Origin: Planctomycetota bacterium | GTDB taxonomy: Bacteria > Planctomycetota > UBA1135 | Direction of reading: 5' to 3' | DNA: 64,000 bases | NCBI GenBank assembly: GCA_008501825.1 | Contig: QQUA01000006.1 | Span: 496,001-560,000 of the forward strand | Shown: positions 60,265 to 64,000 of the stretch, piece after piece | Position numbering within the stretch: position 1 is the first letter of the stretch | Layout of the letters: each line of letters begins with the position of its first letter | Program-made: the position numbers and the translations under genes | Notes under the pieces: generated by a model | What the model saw: the letters and a program-made list of their open reading frames with translations, nothing else | The model's database searches: none | Told to the model about the DNA's origin: nothing

Positions 60265-61425
60265 ATGCTTGCTCTAAGCACAGTTTGCCTGGTGGCCTTG
60301 GTGGCTCAAGCCGACGAGGCCGCCGCCAAAGCCCCGGATCCGGGCTTGGATAGGTACCGAGCTGTTCTGGCGAAGTACCAAAAGGCCAAAGCCTTGGAAA
60401 TGGACTTCCATCTCCGCTTCACTCCCCTTCAGGAAGAGAAGGAGGAGGCAGGAGAAGAAATGAACGATTTCAAGGTCAGCATGCGGGTCATGCGCGGGGC
60501 CGCCGGACACATCCAGATGTCCGAACCGAGTCAAAGCATGGAGTTCACCTTGGCCGGAGACGGCGAAGGGGTTTTCATGCTGGATCACGAACGAAAAATC
60601 AAAATGCCGATCGGCGAAGATTTTTCCATGATCGGAGAAATGGTTCCCCTGGCGCCGATGGTTGCTTGGATCGGAGAAGCACCGAAAGAGCCCAAGGAAA
60701 TTGAGGTCCTGCCCGGTCCGGAAGAGTTTCCCATATTGACCGGCCTAAGATTCCAAGAAGGAGCCAATCAGCAGACCCTTTGGTTGACTCCAGACAATCG
60801 GGTGATCGCAGCTTTTTTCATTCAAGATCAAGGCGAAGCTTACCCGAAAGTCCGCTACGACTTGCAGTTTTCCAGCGTTCGCCTTCTTGATGAAGCGGAA
60901 GTGGAAGATTTTGCCTATGACATCCCGGAGGAATACGAACAACCCGATGAATCGGAATTCGCTGGGGAGCAGTCTTTCGAGGCTTCTCTGCTTGCGGTCG
61001 GCTCTGAGGCTCCGGAAGTGGAGTTCAGCGACCTGGGTGGAGCAAGTTTCGACCTGGCTAGCCTGAAAGGCAAGACGGTGCTGCTCAACTTTTGGTTCCG
61101 ACACTGAGGTGGTTGCGTAGAAGAGATGCCGCATCTCTCCGATCTCTGGTCAGAGATCAGCTCCAAGCGGCAAGACGTGGTTTTCCTGGCAGTGAACATC
61201 GGGGATTCCAAAGACGTCATTGAAAAGTGGTGGAAGGACGAAGGATTTCAGTTGAAGCCGGTGCAGCAGGACGGCGACGCCGTTTCCAAAGCTTTCGGCG
61301 TGCAGGCCTATCCGACCAATTACATCATCGGTCCTGACGGCAAAATTCTCTGGCGGTCGGTGGGCTTCGGCCCGAACATGGAAGAAGAAATGGCTTCCAT
61401 CATCGCCGGTACCGCGAAAAACTAG
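60265..61425 (+). CDS. Secreted LolA-like/thioredoxin-fold selenoprotein, in-frame TGA read as selenocysteine
   Basis: The frame from 60265 meets TGA at 61105-61107 and continues uninterrupted to TAG at 61423-61425, giving 386 residues with U281. Residues 1-16 are a signal peptide (MLALSTVCLVALVAQA). Residues about 25-235 resemble DUF2092/LolA-like carrier domains (YRAVLAKYQKAKALEMDFHLRF, GVFMLDHERKIKMPIG). Residues about 240-386 are a TlpA/redoxin thioredoxin fold: FDLASLKGKTVLLNFWFRH-U-GGC-VEEMPHLSDLW, then GVQAYPTNYIIGPDGKILW with the cis-proline. The UGGC motif replaces CxxC, the TGA falling exactly at the first cysteine. Two hairpins follow the TGA (see the SECIS entry). Role: redox chemistry outside the cytoplasm. 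Alternative: a nonsense mutation, judged less likely because the 3' part is fully conserved in character. Confidence 0.82.
61122..61158 (+). promoter_or_regulatory. Candidate bacterial SECIS hairpins after the in-frame TGA
   Basis: Two hairpins lie just downstream of TGA 61105-61107. The first has a 7-bp stem (61122-61128 with 61132-61138) and loop CCG, its loop starting 22 bases after the TGA. The second has a perfect 7-bp stem (GATCTCT 61141-61147 with AGAGATC 61152-61158) and loop GGTC, the same loop bases SelB reads in E. coli fdhF, starting about 41 bases after the TGA. The first fits the usual distance, the second the usual loop. Confidence 0.55.
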
Positions 61426-61436
61426 ATTTTCCTTTC

Positions 61437-61474
61437 GGGGGTCGGGCTCAAAATGGCCCGGCCCCCGCTGTTTT
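61437..61474 (+). terminator. Intrinsic terminator of the selenoprotein gene
   Basis: An 11-bp stem with one wobble (61437-61447 with 61456-61466) and an 8-base loop, followed by gctg and TTTT at 61471-61474, 12 bases after the TAG. Its position supports translation running through the TGA to 61425. Confidence 0.8.
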
Positions 61475-61595
61475 CGTATCCCATGCTAAGATATTTTCAG
61501 CGACATAAAAAAGATAAGAAGCTTCCTCATTCGTGGATAGAAGGGTGAAAAAAAACCGATTCGGGCCGGATCATGGGCGGCCGGTGGATGAGGGC

Positions 61596-62213
61596 ATGTC
61601 CGAATCAGTGGAATCCATCGATCTGTCCAAGACCTCCACCGGGTTGCTGCTCGCCCTCTTCGCCGAGAAGGACTCTCTGGCTTGGGGAGAATTTGATCGA
61701 AGATTCCGCCCGGTTTTGGTTGGGTTGGGCTCTCGGCTTGGGCTTGGCCCTGAAGATGCCGCCGATGCCGCCCAAGAAACTCTTTTGCAGTTCTATCGGG
61801 ATTATTTGCAAAACAAGTTCTCTCGAGACAAAGGCAAGCTCCGCAACTGGTTGCTTCGGATTTCTCGAAACAGAATTCTAGATATGATCCGGGTTAGGAA
61901 AAGGCTTCCGGGTGAAACGCCCTTTCATTCCGTTGAGCCGATTTTGGACAATTCCGAGGCTCTCGACGTGCTTTGGGAGAGAGAGTTTCAACAGGCCATT
62001 CTGCGAGAATCATTGAACCGGCTGTTCTCGAAATCCAGGATTTCGAGGAACAACTTGGATATATTTCGTTTATGTATGCAAGAAAAGAAAAGCGCAGATC
62101 AAATCGCGTTTGATCTTAATTTAACGCCGGAAGCGGTATATCGCGCCAAGCATCGGTGCACACAGAAATTGAAGGAGATCATGCGAGAGGTGGAGCAATC
62201 TTATGAGCTCTAG
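61596..62213 (+). CDS. ECF-type RNA polymerase sigma factor
   Basis: 205 residues from the ATG at 61596; a GTG at 61533 would add 21 residues without sigma similarity. Region 2: LFAEKDSLAWGEFDRRFRPVLVGLGSRLGLGPEDAADAAQETLLQFYRDYL, LRNWLLRISRNRILDMIR. Region 4: ISRNNLDIFRLCMQEKKSADQIAFDLNLTPEAVYRAKHRCTQKLKEIM. The stop overlaps the ATG of the kinase gene by 11 bases, so the two are translationally coupled. The kinase's N-terminal zinc motif probably holds this sigma factor. Confidence 0.9.
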   Translation: MSESVESIDLSKTSTGLLLALFAEKDSLAWGEFDRRFRPVLVGLGSRLGLGPEDAADAAQETLLQFYRDYLQNKFSRDKGKLRNWLLRISRNRILDMIRVRKRLPGETPFHSVEPILDNSEALDVLWEREFQQAILRESLNRLFSKSRISRNNLDIFRLCMQEKKSADQIAFDLNLTPEAVYRAKHRCTQKLKEIMREVEQSYEL

Positions 62214-64000
62214 TCGTTCGAGCTGCCTCAATGCGGAGGCGATCCTGGAGGTTGCTCGAGGGCCGGGAGGCCCAGCGGAGCTCGCCCATTTAGGTGAGTG
62301 CTCCAGGTGCAGGGAGGAGTTTCGCTTTGCGGCCTTGCAATTGGATCTCCAGAGCGAGTTGCGGGCGCTGGAAATTGAAAATGAAAATCCATCGGAAAAG
62401 GAGCCATGCTGGGAGGATTTGGGACTTCCAGCACATTTTAAATATCTGGAGCTGATCGGGAGCGGCGGTCAAGGGCGGGTCTTTTTGTTTTTCGATACTT
62501 TGGCAGAAAGGCATGTTGCGGTGAAAATGCCCATATTTGGAAGAAGCGTCGGTTCAAAATCTATGGGCCGGTTTTTACAGGAAACTAAATTGATTGGTGG
62601 AATGAAACACCCATCCATCGTAGCTCTCTATGGGGCGGGAATTTCGGATACGGGGGTCCCTTATTTTTGCATGGAGTACATCCGAGGAGTCGATTTAGGA
62701 AAGTTTGTTGAAAATGAGGATTTCGAAGGGAAGAGACGAGTTGAAAGACTTGTTCGCATATTTTGTGAGATTTGTCACGGAGTTCACTATGCGCACCGCT
62801 TCGGTGTCATCCATCGTGACATTAAGCCTGGGAATATCTTGGTTACTCCAAAAGATGAAGTAAAGATTTTGGATTTCGGGATAGCTAAATTTTCGCCGGC
62901 TTTTCGAGAGACCGGGGGAAGCGAGCTCACCGCGACTGGGATTTTTCACGGGAGTTTTCGCTGGGCGGCCCCGGAGCAAATCCAGGACGGTGGTAAGGCG
63001 TGTTCAGCAAAGAGTGACCAATATTCTTTGGGCCTTCTCCTCTATTGGATGTTGTCGGGGAAGCATTGGCCTGCTGCACAGCCATGGCGAAATGAATCCG
63101 GCGGCGGATTGCTAGAGGCAGCGACAAGAGGCGGTGGCGGTATGTCCATTTCTCGTCTGCGGGGCATCTTCGGGAGAGCCTTGGCCGAGGATCCCAAGCA
63201 CCGGTTTTCGGACGTGGCGGAGTTGGCCCGGGCCTGCGAATCTCTCCTGGACCCCTTGCCTTGGCGCCAGCGCATCGAGGAAGCTTCCCGATTGGTGGCG
63301 GCCAGGTGGAAGGTCTTGGGGGTGATCTTGTTTTTCTTTTTCGTACTCGTACTGGGTTCTTTGTTCGGGCCGGAATTTGCCAAGGTCGGTGGAAAGGAAA
63401 CGAGTGCCCCGATTTTTGAATCCGAAAATGCGTTATGGGAAAAATTGGATGATTGTCAGAGAGTGGAACTTGCCAATGGCGACTCCGAAATCGGAGAGCT
63501 TTCCGCAGATCAGCTATTGACTTCTTGGAAACTACTAGAGCGATATCTGAAGAATTCAACCAAGGCTACCCTGTACTCCGGAACCACGGGAAGGAATTTC
63601 TTCTCATGGAGTTCCGAGGAAGACGTAGTTTTAGTCGGCAGTCGCGACGGTGAGTTTATTCGGCTCTACAACTTGAGTTCTCGAGGCGAAGAGAAGGAAC
63701 TTCAACTTCCTGGGTTGCGGGATGCTCGAATCGATTCGAATGGGCGGCGCTTCGGGGTAATCAGTCGAGATGGATTTCAGCTATTTCGCATGGATGGGCG
63801 AGGAGGAATTAGCAAGGACTGGGCGGTTTCTTTTGAAGATTTCCTTCCAAGCAAATTTCAGTTTATAGAGGGAGGGCGAGTCGCCGTGGCCTCCTCGACC
63901 GGTCGCATCCTTGTTTGCGGCGAGAAGGGGCGAGTGCTGGCAGATTTTCAACCAGAATTTGAGATTGAGCTCAATCGATTCTTGATTTCGGGCTTGCCTC
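62203..64000 (+). CDS. Ser/Thr protein kinase with N-terminal zinc anti-sigma motif, C-terminus beyond window
   Basis: The frame is open from 62203 to the window edge, 599 residues visible. Residues 29-36 carry a ZAS-type anti-sigma motif (H29, C33, C36 in HLGECSRC). The kinase domain (about 80-345) is intact: glycine loop GSGGQGRV, VAVK with K108, HRDIKPGN (204-211), DFG (224-226), APEQ, DQYSLG. A membrane helix spans about 371-390 (VLGVILFFFFVLVLGSLFG). The outer part (about 440 onward) has repeated strand motifs (EDVVLVGSRDGEFIRLYNL, RRFGVISRDGFQLFRMDG, RVAVASSTGRILVCGEKG) typical of a WD40-like propeller. It overlaps the ECF gene start-to-stop. Confidence 0.9.
   Translation, partial: MSSSRSSCLNAEAILEVARGPGGPAELAHLGECSRCREEFRFAALQLDLQSELRALEIENENPSEKEPCWEDLGLPAHFKYLELIGSGGQGRVFLFFDTLAERHVAVKMPIFGRSVGSKSMGRFLQETKLIGGMKHPSIVALYGAGISDTGVPYFCMEYIRGVDLGKFVENEDFEGKRRVERLVRIFCEICHGVHYAHRFGVIHRDIKPGNILVTPKDEVKILDFGIAKFSPAFRETGGSELTATGIFHGSFRWAAPEQIQDGGKACSAKSDQYSLGLLLYWMLSGKHWPAAQPWRNESGGGLLEAATRGGGGMSISRLRGIFGRALAEDPKHRFSDVAELARACESLLDPLPWRQRIEEASRLVAARWKVLGVILFFFFVLVLGSLFGPEFAKVGGKETSAPIFESENALWEKLDDCQRVELANGDSEIGELSADQLLTSWKLLERYLKNSTKATLYSGTTGRNFFSWSSEEDVVLVGSRDGEFIRLYNLSSRGEEKELQLPGLRDARIDSNGRRFGVISRDGFQLFRMDGRGGISKDWAVSFEDFLPSKFQFIEGGRVAVASSTGRILVCGEKGRVLADFQPEFEIELNRFLISGLP

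Noticed and set aside
61126-61425. Separate 99-residue gene starting MPHLSDLW
   Set aside because: It is in the same frame as the gene ending at the TGA, lacks a start region and ribosome binding site, and begins in the middle of a thioredoxin fold; treated as the C-terminal part of a selenoprotein.
1-64000. CRISPR arrays, rRNA, tRNA, prophage or integrative element
   Set aside because: No regularly spaced repeats, RNA gene signatures, integrase or phage structural genes were seen in either strand.

Overview
The window looks like chromosome of a planctomycete-type bacterium (Planctomycetota), moderately GC-rich by eye. This is an inference from gene content: several ECF sigma factors coupled to transmembrane Ser/Thr kinases, a FecR-type anti-sigma factor, many lineage-restricted secreted proteins and lipoproteins with Sec signal peptides, a coiled-coil outer-membrane porin, Kelch-type secreted propellers, and many genes without a Shine-Dalgarno sequence. 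I saw no rRNA, tRNA, CRISPR array or prophage.

Layout. 1-3.7 kb: two tandem paralogous secreted Kelch propellers (the first cut by the window edge) and a two-domain lipoprotein, all on the minus strand. 3.9-6.5 kb: a minus-strand operon for split lysine-ketoglutarate reductase / saccharopine dehydrogenase-like enzymes. 6.7-12.3 kb: a secreted unknown, a large Lhr-type helicase and a CobB/Sir2 deacylase. 12.5-16.3 kb: a PhnD-like binding protein directly followed by a hybrid histidine kinase. 16.3-26 kb: metabolic and housekeeping genes (ABHD14-like lipoprotein hydrolase, YjbQ, SirB1-YccV fusion, SPFH protein plus Arc-like regulator, TrxR-like flavoprotein, hot-dog thioesterase, alpha/beta hydrolase, polyferredoxin-TPR protein, a secreted unknown). 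27.0-31.0 kb: one 1336-residue protein carrying SIR2, CHAT, NB-ARC/STAND-type NTPase and TPR modules, an NLR-like, probably antiviral or suicide-type machine and the strongest candidate for an unusual system. 31-33 kb: frataxin, threonine/serine dehydratase, lipoprotein. 33-39 kb: an accessory stretch of secreted orphans. 39-46.9 kb: a glycan-related group (GH57-type enzyme with starch-binding module, secreted unknown, ECF sigma, FecR anti-sigma, GH17 glucanase-like protein, beta-helix protein). 46.9-53.7 kb: RNA methyltransferase, alcohol dehydrogenase, porin, an intact insertion sequence with 28-bp terminal inverted repeats, malic enzyme. 53.7-58.2 kb: lipoprotein, Ser/Thr kinase with C-terminal FGE-like domain, and its ECF sigma. 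58.4-60.1 kb: HAD phosphatase, bacterioferritin, GlsB-type membrane protein. 60.3-61.4 kb: a secreted thioredoxin-fold protein whose reading frame contains an in-frame TGA exactly at the first cysteine of the CxxC motif, read here as selenocysteine. 61.6-64 kb: ECF sigma overlapping a Ser/Thr kinase with an N-terminal zinc anti-sigma motif, running off the window.

Three regulatory modules recur with different architecture: sigma plus FecR (43 kb), sigma plus kinase-FGE (55-58 kb), sigma plus ZAS-kinase-repeat domain (61.6-64 kb). All functions are read from motifs by eye. No database search was run, so family names are recognitions rather than computed hits.
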